Source: Hyphomicrobiales bacterium (lineage in GTDB: Bacteria > Pseudomonadota > Alphaproteobacteria > Rhizobiales > Beijerinckiaceae). From it: 64,000 nt of DNA. Of this stretch, positions 26,031 to 35,503 are shown piece after piece. How positions within the stretch are numbered: position 1 is the stretch's first letter; each line of letters starts with the position of its first letter. Below the pieces are notes generated by a model. That model worked only from the letters and a program-made list of their open reading frames with translations. It was not told the origin of the DNA and did no database searches. Made by a program: the position numbers and the translations under genes. Where the stretch lies: positions 4,339,501-4,403,500 of the forward strand of contig CAKNFP010000001.1 in the NCBI GenBank assembly GCA_930633525.1, read 5' to 3'.

Positions 26031-26615
26031 ATGGGGTCACGGGCGCTCATCAGCGTTGTCGCTGTTGTGACGGCAGTGTGTTTTGGCGCTGCAACAGTTG
26101 TATTCGCCAGAAATAGCGCCGCAGATATCCCCATACGCGCAGAGAATGCCGTCGCGGCCTGGGGTAACGTCGAAAAAGAGTTCAAGGCGCGCACGGCCGT
26201 CGCGCCGGCGATGGTTGCGCTCGCCATCCGCGTGGAGGCCGACGACAAACTGCGCGAACGCATCGTGACCGCGAGCGAGGATGTCGCGGAGCTGCCGTTG
26301 GACCCCAGCACGCCGTATTCGCCCGACAAGCTGCGCGCTTTCATGGCGACACAGGATGCCCTCTCGGACGCATTGGGCGAAGTGCTGGATCTCGTCAACA
26401 CCCATCCGACCGATGCGGCCGACCCCAAGGTCAAGGCGCTCCTCGCGCAGCTGGCCGAGCACGAGCAGCGTATGGTCGTGGCGCGCAGCGACTATGTCGA
26501 CGGCGCCAAGGCTTACAACGAGGAACTCGAAACGCTGCCGAACCGCTGGACGGTATCCTATTTCCATCCCGACGCGTCGCCGATGGTGGCAAGCTTCGAC
26601 TTCAGAAAAAAATAG
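26031..26615 (+). CDS. LemA family protein
   Basis: A 194-residue LemA-type protein: one N-terminal membrane segment (ALISVVAVVTAVCFGAATVV) followed by an all-helical body with AENAVAAWGNVEKEFKART and ELLAEHEQRM-like heptads, ending NEELETLPNRW, the usual LemA sequence. LemA proteins are inner-membrane helical-bundle proteins of unclear role. The start ATG 26031 has GGGG nine bases upstream. Its stop overlaps the hairpin that ends leuB transcription from the other side. Confidence 0.8.
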   Translation: MGSRALISVVAVVTAVCFGAATVVFARNSAADIPIRAENAVAAWGNVEKEFKARTAVAPAMVALAIRVEADDKLRERIVTASEDVAELPLDPSTPYSPDKLRAFMATQDALSDALGEVLDLVNTHPTDAADPKVKALLAQLAEHEQRMVVARSDYVDGAKAYNEELETLPNRWTVSYFHPDASPMVASFDFRKK

Positions 26616-26636
26616 GGAGCGCCCGAAGGCGCTCCC
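26606..26636 (-). terminator. terminator of leuB (shared hairpin with the lemA end)
   Basis: GGGAGCGCC (26615-26623) pairs with GGCGCTCCC (26628-26636) over CGAA. On the minus strand the stem is followed by a T run (complement of A's at 26606-26612), an ideal intrinsic terminator for leuB. On the plus strand it overlaps the TAG of the lemA-like gene. Confidence 0.9.
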
Positions 26637-26663
26637 GAAACATCTGACAGTCCCGCCGGCTTG

Positions 26664-27773
26664 TTAGCGCGCGAGGCTCTTCAGTTCCGTCAGGATGGCA
26701 TCGCCCATTTCGCCGGTGCTCGTCGCATTGGTACCCGGTGCTGCGATATCCCGCGTGCGCAGCCCGCTGCCGAGCACATTGGCAACCGCCTTCTCCAGGA
26801 GATCGGCCTCCTCGACGAGGTTGCAGGAATAGCGCAACGCCATGGCGAAGGAGCCGATCATGGCGATTGGATTGGCAAGGCTCTGGCCGGCGATATCGGG
26901 CGCCGAGCCGTGCACGGGCTCATACATGGCCCGGCGCTTGCCGGTCACGGGATCGACCGCGCCGAGCGCCGCCGACGGCAACATGCCGAGCGACCCCGTC
27001 AGCATCGCCGCCACATCCGAGAGAATATCGCCGAACAGATTGTCCGTGACGATGACGTCGTACTGCTTGGGATTGCGCACGAGCTGCATGGCGCAGTTGT
27101 CGGCGAGCACATGCTCCAGCGCGATACCGGGGTAGTCGCCATGCACGCGGGTGACGACCTCGTTCCACAGCACGCCGGACTTCATGACGTTGCGCTTCTC
27201 GGCGGAGGCCACCTTGCTGCGGCGCTTGCCGGCGAGATCGAAGGCGATGCGGGCGATGCGGTCAATTTCGTGGGTTGTGTAGAGCTGGGTATCCACGGCG
27301 CGCTTCTCGCCGTTCTCCAGCGTGACGATTTCCTTCGGCTCACCGAAATAGACACCACCGGTCAACTCGCGCACGATGAGGATGTCGAGCCCCTCGACCA
27401 GCTCACGCTTCAGGGACGAGGCGTCGGCAAGCGCCGGGTAGCAGATGGCCGGGCGCAGGTTGGCGAACAGCCCGAGGTCCTTCCGGAGACGGAGCAGGCC
27501 TGCTTCGGGGCGATGCTCGTAGGGCACCTTGTCCCACTTTGGTCCGCCAACAGCGCCGAACAGCACCGCGTCGGACGCCATGGCGAGCCCCATCGCCTCG
27601 TCGGTAATGGCAACGCCGTGCGCGTCATAGGCGGAGCCGCCCACGAGCTGGCGCTCAGTCTCGAAACGGTTGCCGCTTTCCTTGTCGAACCAGCGAACGA
27701 GCTTCTCCACTTCGCTCATGACTTCGGGGCCGATCCCGTCACCGGGCAGGAGAAGGAAATTGAAGGATGCCAT
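26664..27773 (-). CDS. leuB: 3-isopropylmalate dehydrogenase
   Basis: The third enzyme of leucine synthesis, oxidising and decarboxylating 3-isopropylmalate with NAD. The 369-residue sequence has the family start [13 protein letters not shown], the substrate-binding [40 protein letters not shown] and [14 protein letters not shown]. It is separated from leuD by an unrelated metallopeptidase gene. The leader contains a short tandem repeat. Confidence 0.97.
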   Translation of the reverse strand: MASFNFLLLPGDGIGPEVMSEVEKLVRWFDKESGNRFETERQLVGGSAYDAHGVAITDEAMGLAMASDAVLFGAVGGPKWDKVPYEHRPEAGLLRLRKDLGLFANLRPAICYPALADASSLKRELVEGLDILIVRELTGGVYFGEPKEIVTLENGEKRAVDTQLYTTHEIDRIARIAFDLAGKRRSKVASAEKRNVMKSGVLWNEVVTRVHGDYPGIALEHVLADNCAMQLVRNPKQYDVIVTDNLFGDILSDVAAMLTGSLGMLPSAALGAVDPVTGKRRAMYEPVHGSAPDIAGQSLANPIAMIGSFAMALRYSCNLVEEADLLEKAVANVLGSGLRTRDIAAPGTNATSTGEMGDAILTELKSLAR

Positions 27774-27836
27774 GATGCCTCGCGAGAACTACGCCGAGAT
27801 GGATTATGCTGGAGGTTTAAGACGTTCGGCGGGGAC

Positions 27837-27886
27837 TTGGCAAGGGACCCTCATTGGCAAGGGACCCTCATTGGCAAGGATCCTCA
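27837..27886. repeat. 17-bp tandem repeat in the leuB leader
   Basis: Two identical copies of TTGGCAAGGGACCCTCA (27837-27853, 27854-27870) are followed by a third copy with one base missing and one changed (27871-27886) and the start of a fourth. The array lies 64 bases upstream of leuB on the minus strand, within its likely leader. Confidence 0.9.
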
Positions 27887-27925
27887 TTGGCAAGCTATCG
27901 CCGCATCGGCAGACGTCCGCCTCAT

Positions 27926-28627
27926 TCAGAGATCAACACCACCAAAGGCGTGATACTGCGCGATCACGCCTTCAGAGTAACGCAGACCGAACACCAGGCC
28001 GGTGAAGACCTCTGCGACGAACTCCAGCGGGTTGATGGTGGCATAGCCGCTCACCTGCATGCCGATGTCCGGCGCGACGAATGCTGTGTTGGATACCATC
28101 TTCAAGCTCCAGAACAGGGCCGGCCTGTTCGCCTCATGCAGGAAATGGCCAAATTCATGGACAACGGCGGCAATCCCGCGCATCGCCTCCGAGGGGCTAC
28201 GGTCGGGCACCGGCGCCAGTCCGCGTATCTCGTTTACGATACCCGCGTCCCGCAACTGATCGGGAATGCCGCGCTTGCCCTTGGGGCCTTCCCCGAAGAT
28301 CGGGCTCTGGCCGGGGTAATGATCATTGGTGTGAAAAATCTTGTCGCCCACAAACATGATGCGCTCGCCGCCCGGCCCTTCCGGCCGCCAGCAAGCCTCG
28401 CAGGCAATGCGAGGATGCATCATGACATTCAGCGGTGAGATGCGCGGGAGATGGTCGGGCAATCGCTCCATGATGAAGCGAACAGCGTTTTGTACGCAAC
28501 CCATCTTGTCATTATGAAAGCCTGCGGTCCGGTTAAAACTGGAATGAACAACGACCCCGCCAATAAAAAAATGGCTCATATAAGCGCTAAATGTACCAAT
28601 TTCCGCAACACTGTTACTGTATGGCAT
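27926..28627 (-). CDS. putative zinc metallopeptidase (HEFGH), family not recognised
   Basis: A 233-residue protein with AAVVHEFGHFLHEANRPALF, a zinc-binding HExxH helix (near residues 157-161), and downstream NPLEFVAEVFTGL, where EFVAEVF could supply the third ligand as in lethal-factor-like gluzincins. No signal peptide is obvious; a hydrophobic MSHFFIGGVVVHSSF occurs at residues 17-31. Three Cys fall in the first half (MGCVQNAV, RIACEACW). The coding sequence is more AT-rich, with rarer codons, than the flanking leu genes, and it interrupts leuB-leuD, which suggests acquisition. The start at 28627 has only a weak ribosome-binding site; 28579 is possible. A secreted or injected enzyme and a housekeeping peptidase are both conceivable. 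Confidence 0.65.
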   Translation of the reverse strand: MPYSNSVAEIGTFSAYMSHFFIGGVVVHSSFNRTAGFHNDKMGCVQNAVRFIMERLPDHLPRISPLNVMMHPRIACEACWRPEGPGGERIMFVGDKIFHTNDHYPGQSPIFGEGPKGKRGIPDQLRDAGIVNEIRGLAPVPDRSPSEAMRGIAAVVHEFGHFLHEANRPALFWSLKMVSNTAFVAPDIGMQVSGYATINPLEFVAEVFTGLVFGLRYSEGVIAQYHAFGGVDL

Positions 28628-28700
28628 TTCTCTGTCACAGAACTAACACTTATAATACATTTGCGATATGAATAAATATATTCGCCGTCGAGAACAACAA

Positions 28701-28730
28701 CGGCGGGAAACCTCTTGGAGGCTCCCGCCG
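28701..28730 (-). terminator. terminator downstream of leuD
   Basis: CGGCGGGA (28701-28708) pairs with TCCCGCCG (28723-28730), with an inner CCTC/GAGG stem. On the minus strand the stem is followed by TTGTTGTT. It lies 54 bases after the leuD stop and separates leuD from the metallopeptidase gene. Confidence 0.75.
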
Positions 28731-28783
28731 CATTTCAAGTCGCAAATTGCGAGCCTGTCTACCGAGTAGCGAAACCTGCGCGA

Positions 28784-29389
28784 TCAAAGCCAGGGATGCG
28801 TCTCTTTCGTCTTGGTCTCATAGGTCGAGATCGCATCCCGCTTTTCCATGGTCAGGCCTACGCCATCTAGACCATTCAGCATGCAGTGCTTGCGGAAGGG
28901 GTCGAGGTCGAAGCTGATGCTGCCGCCATCGGGACCCTTGATGGTCTGGCTCTCCAGATCGACCGTGAGCGTGGCATTGGCGCCGCGGCGTGCATCGTCC
29001 ATCAGCTTGTCGAGGTCCTCCGGCGAGACCTTGATCGGCAGGATGCCGTTCTGGAAGCAGTTGTTGTAAAAAATATCCGCGAAGGACGTCGAGATCACGC
29101 AGCGGATGCCGTAGTCGAGCAGCGCCCACGGGGCATGCTCGCGCGAGGAGCCACAGCCGAAATTGTCGCCGGCGACGAGGATCTGGGCGTTGCGATAGGC
29201 GGGCTTGTTCAGGATGAAGTCGGGGTTTTCCGAGCCATCTTCCTTGAAGCGCATCTCCGCGAAGAGACCGGCGCCGAGACCTGTGCGCTTGATCGTCTTC
29301 AGATACTGCTTCGGGATGATCATGTCGGTGTCGACATTGACGATCTCCAGCGGCGCCGCGACACCCGTCAGGGTTGTGAATTTGTCCAT
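28784..29389 (-). CDS. leuD: 3-isopropylmalate dehydratase small subunit
   Basis: The 201-residue small subunit of isopropylmalate isomerase, partner of LeuC. It begins [24 protein letters not shown], has the swivelling-domain loop [19 protein letters not shown] and ends with RDAIS and a Thr/Lys-rich tail. The ATG 29389 has AAGGA eight bases upstream; an in-frame codon at 29422 would add 11 residues not seen in the family. Confidence 0.97.
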   Translation of the reverse strand: MDKFTTLTGVAAPLEIVNVDTDMIIPKQYLKTIKRTGLGAGLFAEMRFKEDGSENPDFILNKPAYRNAQILVAGDNFGCGSSREHAPWALLDYGIRCVISTSFADIFYNNCFQNGILPIKVSPEDLDKLMDDARRGANATLTVDLESQTIKGPDGGSISFDLDPFRKHCMLNGLDGVGLTMEKRDAISTYETKTKETHPWL

Positions 29390-29450
29390 CCGTCCAGTCC
29401 TTCCACCCAAATTCTCAAGCAACAGGAGCTCTCAGGCCCCGCAGATTTCT

Positions 29451-29891
29451 TCAACCGGCGTCCCGCTCGATCGCCTCGATATCCTCGTCGGACAAACCGA
29501 AATGGTGCCCGATCTCATGCACGAGCACATGCGTCACAATCGCACCCAGCGTCTCCTCATGCTCGGCCCAATAGTCGAGGATCGGCCGGCGGTAGAGGAA
29601 AACCATATTCGGCATCTGCCCGCTTGACGGGCCGGCCCCCTGTTGAGCCAGGCCATGCCCGCGGAACAGGCCGAGCAGGTCGAAAGGACTTTCGAGGTCC
29701 ATTTCCTCGATCGTCTCTTCGTCGGGAAAGTCCTCGATCGTCAGCACCACCCCGCTGCAAAGCGAGCGGAAGGCGTCGGGCAACTGCGCCAAGGCACGCT
29801 CGGCCAGAACCTCGACTTCGGCCAAGGTGGGGGCCATCCGCCTGCCCCAGGCAAGCGGCAGTTCACCCGCAAGATTGTGCACCGATGCCAC
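29451..29891 (-). CDS. zincin-like metallopeptidase family protein
   Basis: A 146-residue protein of the short alphaproteobacterial metallopeptidase family annotated as possibly zinc-dependent. The motif VTHVLVHEIGHHFGLSDEDI near the C terminus gives HExxH plus a downstream acidic residue; the middle has MPNMVFLYRRPILDYWAE. It starts at a GTG (29891) with GGAGAG seven bases upstream. It lies between leuD and a small membrane protein gene; its substrate is unknown. Confidence 0.85.
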   Translation of the reverse strand: MASVHNLAGELPLAWGRRMAPTLAEVEVLAERALAQLPDAFRSLCSGVVLTIEDFPDEETIEEMDLESPFDLLGLFRGHGLAQQGAGPSSGQMPNMVFLYRRPILDYWAEHEETLGAIVTHVLVHEIGHHFGLSDEDIEAIERDAG

Positions 29892-29966
29892 GCCGTCACT
29901 CTCCGTTCAGAGCCTGGAGCGATGGATGATTCCACGGGAATCGTCCACTGCTCTATCTCCCTGTTT

Positions 29967-30015
29967 GAGCATCGGATCAGCCCGAGAACCGCATACACCC
30001 TTCGGTCCGATGCTC
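29967..30015. repeat. intergenic inverted repeat (GAGCAT type)
   Basis: GAGCATCGGA (29967-29976) and TCCGATGCTC (30006-30015) are perfectly inverted, with 29 bases between. It shares the GAGCAT/ATGCTC ends with the larger element near 62972-63025, a pattern common in Hyphomicrobiales intergenic palindromes. Confidence 0.6.
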
Positions 30016-30036
30016 TGTCCCGAAACGCCGTTCGAT

Positions 30037-30288
30037 TCAGCCCCGCAGCTGCGTGAACAGCGACACCGCGAGGTAGATGACGATCACCACCCCGATTGCC
30101 CGCCCGATGCGCCGTCCCCAGACCTCGATGGGATCGCGACGTCCATCCGGCAACACGGGCGCATCAGCGCCAGTCATGTGGCGAACGACACGTGCGACGC
30201 CGGAATCCGCGATCGCCTCGCTGTCACGGGAAACTCGTTCCAGCGTTTCCTTGGCCTCCCGACCCCGCTCGTCGTCATCCTTCGTCAT
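30037..30288 (-). CDS. small membrane-anchored hypothetical protein
   Basis: An 83-residue protein with an acidic, charged N-terminal half (TKDDDERGREAKETLERVSRDSE) and one C-terminal helix, IGRAIGVVIVIYLAVSLFTQL, likely spanning the inner membrane. I know no function. It lies between the metallopeptidase and GNAT genes on the same strand. Confidence 0.7.
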   Translation of the reverse strand: MTKDDDERGREAKETLERVSRDSEAIADSGVARVVRHMTGADAPVLPDGRRDPIEVWGRRIGRAIGVVIVIYLAVSLFTQLRG

Positions 30289-30343
30289 GACCCACCACGA
30301 TGGCCCGCCACAAGCCCGGCACTACTGGAGTTTGAGCCGCCCC

Positions 30344-30874
30344 TCACCAGGAAATGCCCGGCTCAAGCCAGATCACATAGTTCTTCCAGGGTGCCGCCTC
30401 GGCTATGCGGTCATAGAGCCGCTGCGCACCAAGATTGTCGCGAGGAACCATCCAGCGCAACTGGATCCAGCCGCGCCTGCGTCCCTCGGCGACGATATCG
30501 GCGATCAGCGCCCTGGCAATCCCCTGGCCCCGCGCCTGCGGAAGCACATAGAGGTCATCGATCTGTCCCGCTCGCCGCCGCGAGATAGCCTCCGGCAGGT
30601 CGTAGAACAACGCGAAGCCAACGAGCTTGCGGCTCGCATCATCACCTGCGAAAGCACCGCGGATGATGACGCCCGACTCGGCCAACAGCCGCTCGACATA
30701 GGCGAGGTCAGGCCTGTCGCCACTGTCCTCGCCATGGCTGAGTGCCTCGCCGTAGGCTGCGATCAGCGGCAGCAGGTCGGAGGCATCAGCCGGGTCAAGC
30801 TTTCGAAGCACGAGGCTGGGCGTTGCGGCAGAAGCGGCCGCGCCAACCGGCGACGGCCGCCCGTCCACGGTCAT
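30344..30874 (-). CDS. GNAT family N-acetyltransferase
   Basis: A 176-residue acetyltransferase. Motif A reads [21 protein letters not shown] and the C-terminal part [21 protein letters not shown], both typical of GNAT; the WKNYVIW ending resembles enzymes of the diamine/amino-acid acetyltransferase subgroup. Its ATG overlaps the leuC stop by four bases, so it is translationally coupled to leuC, a linkage that may be coincidental to leucine synthesis. Confidence 0.85.
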   Translation of the reverse strand: MTVDGRPSPVGAAASAATPSLVLRKLDPADASDLLPLIAAYGEALSHGEDSGDRPDLAYVERLLAESGVIIRGAFAGDDASRKLVGFALFYDLPEAISRRRAGQIDDLYVLPQARGQGIARALIADIVAEGRRRGWIQLRWMVPRDNLGAQRLYDRIAEAAPWKNYVIWLEPGISW

Positions 30875-32274
30875 TTCCAGTCCCGGATGTCAACGAAGCG
30901 CCCGGCGATCGCCGCCGCCGCCGCCATGGCCGGCGAGACGAGATGCGTGCGCCCCTTGAAGCCCTGGCGGCCTTCGAAATTGCGGTTCGAAGTCGACGCG
31001 CAACGCTCACCCGGCTTCAGCTTGTCGGCGTTCATGGCAAGGCACATGGAGCAGCCCGGCTCACGCCAGTCGAAGCCCGCTTCGCGGAAGATGACATCCA
31101 GGCCCTCTTCCTCGGCTTGGAGTTTCACCAGACCCGAGCCAGGGACGACCATCGCGCTGACGCTCGGATGGACCTTCTTGCCCTGCACCACGGCAGCCGC
31201 GGCGCGCATGTCCTCGATACGGCCGTTGGTGCAGGAGCCGATGAAGACACGGTCGATGGTCACGTCCGTGAGCTTTGTGCCGGGCTTCAGGCCGATATAT
31301 TCAAGCGCGCGCCACTTCGAGTTGCGCTTGTTCTCGTCCTGGATATCGTCCGGGTTGGGTACGACGCCGGTCACCGCCACGACGTCCTCGGGGCTCGTGC
31401 CCCAGGTCACGATCGGCGGCAGGCTGGCGGCATCAAGCCGGATCTCGCTGTCGAAGACCGCGCCTTCGTCCGTCTTCAAACTGTTCCAGAAGCGCACGGC
31501 CTCATCCCAGGCGGCGCCCGTCGGCGCCTTCGGCCGGCCCTTCAGGTACTCGTAGGTCTTCTCGTCCGGCGCGACGAGACCGGCGCGCGCGCCACCCTCG
31601 ATCGACATGTTGCAGACCGTCATGCGGCCTTCCATGGACAGGGCGCGGATCGCCTCGCCGGCATATTCGATGACATGGCCGGTGCCACCAGCCGTGCCGA
31701 TCTCACCGATGATCGCCAGCACGATATCCTTGGCGGTGACGCCGGGCGGCAGCTGGCCGTCCACCGTCACGCGCATGTTCTTGGCCTTTTTCTGGATCAG
31801 CGTCTGGGTGGCGAGCACATGCTCCACCTCAGACGTGCCGATGCCATGGGCCAAGGCGCCGAAGGCACCATGGGTCGAGGTGTGGCTGTCGCCGCAGACG
31901 ATGGTGGTGCCCGGCAGCGTGAAGCCCTGCTCCGGCCCGATGACGTGGACGATGCCCTGGCGAACGTCGCGCTCGTTATAGTATTCGACGCCGAAATCGC
32001 GGGCGTTCTCGGCCAGCGCCGCCACCTGCGTCGCCGCCTCCGGATCATCGATGCCCTTCGAGCGGTCGCTGGTCGGGACGTTGTGATCGACGACGGCGAG
32101 CGTCTTCTGCGGTGCGCGCAACTTGCGACCGGCGACGCGCAGGCCTTCGAAGGCCTGAGGGCTCGTCACCTCGTGCACGAGATGGCGGTCGATATAGAGC
32201 AGGCAAGTGCCGTCGGGCTGTTCGTCGACCAGGTGGTCGTCCCAAATCTTGTCGTAGAGAGTGCGAGGCTTCAT
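30871..32274 (-). CDS. leuC: 3-isopropylmalate dehydratase large subunit
   Basis: The iron-sulfur subunit of isopropylmalate isomerase (467 residues, usual length). It has [21 protein letters not shown], the FIGSCTNGR cluster ligand and GCSMCLAMN with the other two Cys, plus the substrate-binding [14 protein letters not shown]. It is followed, overlapping, by a GNAT gene. The 500-base region before it contains no assigned gene. Confidence 0.97.
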   Translation of the reverse strand: MKPRTLYDKIWDDHLVDEQPDGTCLLYIDRHLVHEVTSPQAFEGLRVAGRKLRAPQKTLAVVDHNVPTSDRSKGIDDPEAATQVAALAENARDFGVEYYNERDVRQGIVHVIGPEQGFTLPGTTIVCGDSHTSTHGAFGALAHGIGTSEVEHVLATQTLIQKKAKNMRVTVDGQLPPGVTAKDIVLAIIGEIGTAGGTGHVIEYAGEAIRALSMEGRMTVCNMSIEGGARAGLVAPDEKTYEYLKGRPKAPTGAAWDEAVRFWNSLKTDEGAVFDSEIRLDAASLPPIVTWGTSPEDVVAVTGVVPNPDDIQDENKRNSKWRALEYIGLKPGTKLTDVTIDRVFIGSCTNGRIEDMRAAAAVVQGKKVHPSVSAMVVPGSGLVKLQAEEEGLDVIFREAGFDWREPGCSMCLAMNADKLKPGERCASTSNRNFEGRQGFKGRTHLVSPAMAAAAAIAGRFVDIRDWK

Positions 32275-32777
32275 GGCGTGATGATCTCAACTGCGAGGGA
32301 TGGCTGTTATTGGAGCCATCGATAACGGCCGCACGTGCGGAGAACTTCCACACGCGACATAAGAGCCGGCGAAGCCGGCGTCAGATCACCGTAAGTTGCG
32401 CGTTCGCGGCCGTGGTCAGGCGTCCGAAGAAACGTCCCGGCAGACGCGCGTGATCATGCAGCGCAGCAAACTCATGGGTCGTCACCACCGGTCGCGCCCT
32501 CAAGGCGCGCGACAAGGCCGGTAACAGCCGATCCTGTGGGCATTGCATGGTCATAATGTCTAGTTTTTAGCAGATCCAAAAAGATCCGACAATCAATACC
32601 GCGACAGAGAGCCTCGACAGCAGCATCCCAGCCGCGTCTCCGCGGCCGCTCGCGGCCCGCCGCCCAAGAAAAAAGGCGGGTTTCGCATACCTTCCAAATC
32701 GCCAGGGTGTGGCCATCAACGGAAGGTAGGCGAGCCCGCCTCGATCACCGGCGTAAAGCCGGATCGGATACGCGCGA
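32275..32777. other. leuC leader region, no assigned gene
   Basis: No standard gene is seen. On the minus strand there is a 57-codon open frame at 32381-32554, with eight Leu codons, followed by a short GCCGGC/GCCGGC hairpin (about 32365-32381). It may be a leader of leuC or chance. The 3' end of rplS transcription (hairpin 32667-32739) is also here. Confidence 0.4.
32667..32739 (-). terminator. terminator of the rplS operon
   Basis: On the minus strand GGCGGGC...GCGA pairs with TCGC...GCCCGCC-type sequence, and an inner TACCTTCC/GGAAGGTA stem extends it (plus coordinates 32673-32696 with 32719-32738). A run of T's follows (complement of A's at 32667-32672). Confidence 0.75.
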
Positions 32778-33179
32778 TTATTCGGCGGCGGTCGCCGCGG
32801 CGCCCTTGGTCTTCGTCGTACGATCGGTGCGCTCGGCGATACGGGCGGACTTACCACGACGGTCACGCAGGTAGTAGAGCTTGGCGCGACGCACCTTGCC
32901 GCGGCGGATAACCTTGATGGAATCGATGTTCGGCGAGAAGAGCGGGAATACGCGCTCGACGCCTTCGCCGTAGGAAATCTTGCGGACCGTGAAGCTCTGG
33001 TTGATACCGCCGCCGTCACGGGCGATGCATACACCCTCATAGGCCTGGACGCGGCTACGCTCGCCTTCCTTGACCTTCACGTTGACCTGCACGGTGTCGC
33101 CGGCATCGAAATCGGGGATCTCGCGACCTTCGGTCAGCTTGGCGATCTGCTCTTTGTCAAGGGCTTCAATGATGTTCAT
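32778..33179 (-). CDS. rplS: 50S ribosomal protein L19
   Basis: A 133-residue L19 at the 30S-50S interface: [25 protein letters not shown], then [20 protein letters not shown], and [20 protein letters not shown]. The last ~18 residues ([13 protein letters not shown]) are an Ala/Lys tail. It is the last gene of the rpsP-rimM-trmD-rplS group. Confidence 0.97.
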   Translation of the reverse strand: MNIIEALDKEQIAKLTEGREIPDFDAGDTVQVNVKVKEGERSRVQAYEGVCIARDGGGINQSFTVRKISYGEGVERVFPLFSPNIDSIKVIRRGKVRRAKLYYLRDRRGKSARIAERTDRTTKTKGAAATAAE

Positions 33180-33380
33180 CGGTTCAACTCCTGCCGAGAC
33201 GCCCCTGCGGGCGCCAGCGTTTCGGCGACGCTGTTTTGAATTGGGTTTCCGCAGCGAACCAAACGGGCAGCCGAGGATGGCGCGCTATACACCAGCCAGA
33301 CAGCCCTGTCGAGGCGCAAGGCACGCCAGGCGTTCATTTTGCGGCAATTGGACCGCGCTGCGCGCCGCCCTGGATTGGCC

Positions 33381-34073
33381 TCAGCGCGCGCCGAGCAGAT
33401 CCGGCCGGCGCTCGGCCGTCAACCGCTCCGCTTCCTGGCGCCGCCAGCGCGCGATGGCGCCATGGTCACCGGACAAAAGCACATCAGGAATGGGTTGCCC
33501 CTCCCATTCACGCGGCCGCGTATATTGCGGATATTCGAGCAGCCCGTTCTCGAAGCTCTCGTCATCTCCGGACGCGTCGGCGCCCATCACGCCCGGCAAC
33601 AGCCGCACGCATGCGTCGGTCAGCACCATCGCCGGAATCTCGCCGCCCGAGAGCACATAGTCGCCGATGGACACCTCGGTGAGATGGCGCCCCGCGATCA
33701 CGCGCTCATCGACGCCCTCGAAGCGGCCGCAGATGATGACGAGGCCCGGTCCCGCCGCCAAGCGCCGCGCATCCGCCTGCGAAAAGGGGCGTCCGCGCGG
33801 GCTCATCAGCAGGCGGGGCCTGAGGTCGCCCTCTTCCGCCGCCGCATCGATGGCGGCGGCCAGAACGTCGGCCCTGAGCACCATGCCCGGGCCGCCGCCG
33901 GCGGGAGTATCATCCACCTTGGCGTGGCGGCCGATGCCATGCTCGCGAATCTGACGCGCCTCAAGGCTCCAGAGCCCGCGCGACAGCGCGTCGCCCGACA
34001 GGCTGGAGCCAAGCGGGCCGGGAAACATCTCGGTATAGAGGGTGAGAATCGTGGCGCGCCAGGTCATAGGCAT
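33381..34073 (-). CDS. trmD: tRNA (guanine-N1)-methyltransferase TrmD
   Basis: TrmD makes m1G37 in tRNAs and is a SPOUT-fold dimer. The 230-residue sequence has [19 protein letters not shown], the SAM-knot loops [13 protein letters not shown] and [19 protein letters not shown], and the C-terminal [26 protein letters not shown] set the start at ATG 34073, 13 bases past the rimM stop; ATG 34067 (MTWRATIL) is equally plausible, whereas 34169 would run deep into rimM. Confidence 0.95.
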   Translation of the reverse strand: MPMTWRATILTLYTEMFPGPLGSSLSGDALSRGLWSLEARQIREHGIGRHAKVDDTPAGGGPGMVLRADVLAAAIDAAAEEGDLRPRLLMSPRGRPFSQADARRLAAGPGLVIICGRFEGVDERVIAGRHLTEVSIGDYVLSGGEIPAMVLTDACVRLLPGVMGADASGDDESFENGLLEYPQYTRPREWEGQPIPDVLLSGDHGAIARWRRQEAERLTAERRPDLLGAR

Positions 34074-34086
34074 CGATTCATCGCCC

Positions 34087-34776
34087 TCAATCCCGCCCAC
34101 TCCGGCCACGCTCGTCGGGATCATTCGGCTCCGCCGGATCGAAAAGGCCCTTGTCAGCCACGACGACATGCCCGTCCTTCATTGAGACGACGGGAACCGC
34201 GGCCTTGCTGAAGGGCACCATTGCGGTGACGGGACTGTTGGCCTTGCGGACCTCGATGATGTCACCCGCCCCGAAATCGTGGAAGCCGACGAGCGTGCCA
34301 AGACGCGAGCCGTCCTCGGCCAGCACGGCAAAGCCGATGAGATCGGCCTGGAGGAACTCTTCTTCCTCGAGCTCGCTCGCCAGCCGCTCCCGCGGAATAT
34401 AGAGGGCGATACGGTTCAGCGCCTCGGCGGCATCGCGATTGTCGATGCCGGCGACGCGCGCCACCAGCATGTCTCCCGCCGGGCCGGCGGCCGGCCGTAC
34501 ATGGTTCAGGACGAAGCTGCGCGCGCCATCCGCCGTCTCAAGCGGCGAGTAGCCCTTGATCGCCTCAGGTTCGCCAGTAAAGGACTTGAGCCGGACCTCG
34601 CCACGCACGCCATGCGCACGGCCGAATTCACCGACGATCACCAGCCCCGGGCGCGGCTTTTCCCGCCCTTTCGGGGCGGGAGATCCGCGCGTGATGGGCG
34701 TACGCTTTTCATCCTCGCCCCGCGGACGGGAAGAGGCCGGACGCGACGGGGCCGGACGAGAGGGCTTTCTTGCCAT
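34087..34776 (-). CDS. rimM: ribosome maturation factor RimM
   Basis: A 30S-assembly factor (head maturation, binds S19). The RimM N domain begins at [21 protein letters not shown] and the PRC-barrel covers [22 protein letters not shown] to [12 protein letters not shown]. The product is 229 residues, longer than usual because of a ~43-residue N-terminal tail rich in Arg, Pro and Ser ([19 protein letters not shown]). The start at ATG 34776 is taken from its position after rpsP; the family core would start near residue 44. Confidence 0.94.
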   Translation of the reverse strand: MARKPSRPAPSRPASSRPRGEDEKRTPITRGSPAPKGREKPRPGLVIVGEFGRAHGVRGEVRLKSFTGEPEAIKGYSPLETADGARSFVLNHVRPAAGPAGDMLVARVAGIDNRDAAEALNRIALYIPRERLASELEEEEFLQADLIGFAVLAEDGSRLGTLVGFHDFGAGDIIEVRKANSPVTAMVPFSKAAVPVVSMKDGHVVVADKGLFDPAEPNDPDERGRSGRD

Positions 34777-34806
34777 TCAGGATCCTTGCCCCTTGCGTTG
34801 TACGGC

Positions 34807-35163
34807 TTACGCCTCAGCAGCCTCGGCGCCAGCAGCAGCAGCGCGTTCGGCCGCGCGCTCCTGGGCCTTCTTGCCCGGCTCGGCCTTCTTGGGGTTGTTG
34901 CGGGCCGGACGCTTGGCGACGCCGGCGGCATCGAGGAAGCGCAGCACGCGGTCTGTGGGCTGGGCGCCCTTGGCGAGCCAGGACTTGGCCTTCTCGACGT
35001 CGAGCACGACGCGGGCCGCATCATCCTTCGACTTCATCGGATCATAGACGCCGATCTTCTCGATGAAGCGGCCGTCACGCGGGGCGCGGGCGTCGGCCAC
35101 CACGATGCGGTAGTAAGGACGCTTCTTGGCGCCGCCACGGGTCAGACGGATCTTCAGGGACAT
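34807..35163 (-). CDS. rpsP: 30S ribosomal protein S16
   Basis: The 118-residue S16 starts [22 protein letters not shown] and continues with [12 protein letters not shown] and [11 protein letters not shown]. The C-terminal tail is Ala/Glu/Lys-rich, as in many alphaproteobacteria. It lies between the chorismate mutase and rimM genes. Confidence 0.97.
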   Translation of the reverse strand: MSLKIRLTRGGAKKRPYYRIVVADARAPRDGRFIEKIGVYDPMKSKDDAARVVLDVEKAKSWLAKGAQPTDRVLRFLDAAGVAKRPARNNPKKAEPGKKAQERAAERAAAAGAEAAEA

Positions 35164-35200
35164 AAAAGACTACTCCTCAGGTCTAACGATAGCAGGCGCC

Positions 35201-35503
35201 TCAGGCGCCCTGGTTCTGCCGGCTCTTGATGGTTTCGTGATGCCGGATCACTTCCTTGACGATGAAGTTCAAGAACTTCTCGGCGAAGTCTGGGTCGAGA
35301 TGAGCGTCGGCGGCGAGCGCCCTCAAGCGGGCGATCTGCCTGGCCTCGCGGCTGGGATCCGCGGGCGGCAAATCATGGGCCGCCTTGTATTCGCCGACCG
35401 CCTGGGTGCATTTGAAGCGCTCTGCCAGAAGATGCACCAGCGCCGCGTCGATATTGTCGATGCTGCCGCGCAGCCGCAGCAATTCGGGATGCGCGCTCAT
35501 CAC
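35201..35503 (-). CDS. chorismate mutase (AroQ type)
   Basis: A 100-residue monofunctional AroQ-fold mutase that turns chorismate into prephenate. The helix 1 pattern LRGSIDNIDAALVHLLAERF, the loop Lys in VGEYKAAHDLPPADPSREARQ and helix 3 FAEKFLNFIVKEVIRHHE agree with the family. Its ATG overlaps the ffh stop (4 bases), so translation is coupled with ffh. Linkage to ffh-rpsP is typical of Hyphomicrobiales. Confidence 0.93.
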   Translation of the reverse strand: MMSAHPELLRLRGSIDNIDAALVHLLAERFKCTQAVGEYKAAHDLPPADPSREARQIARLRALAADAHLDPDFAEKFLNFIVKEVIRHHETIKSRQNQGA

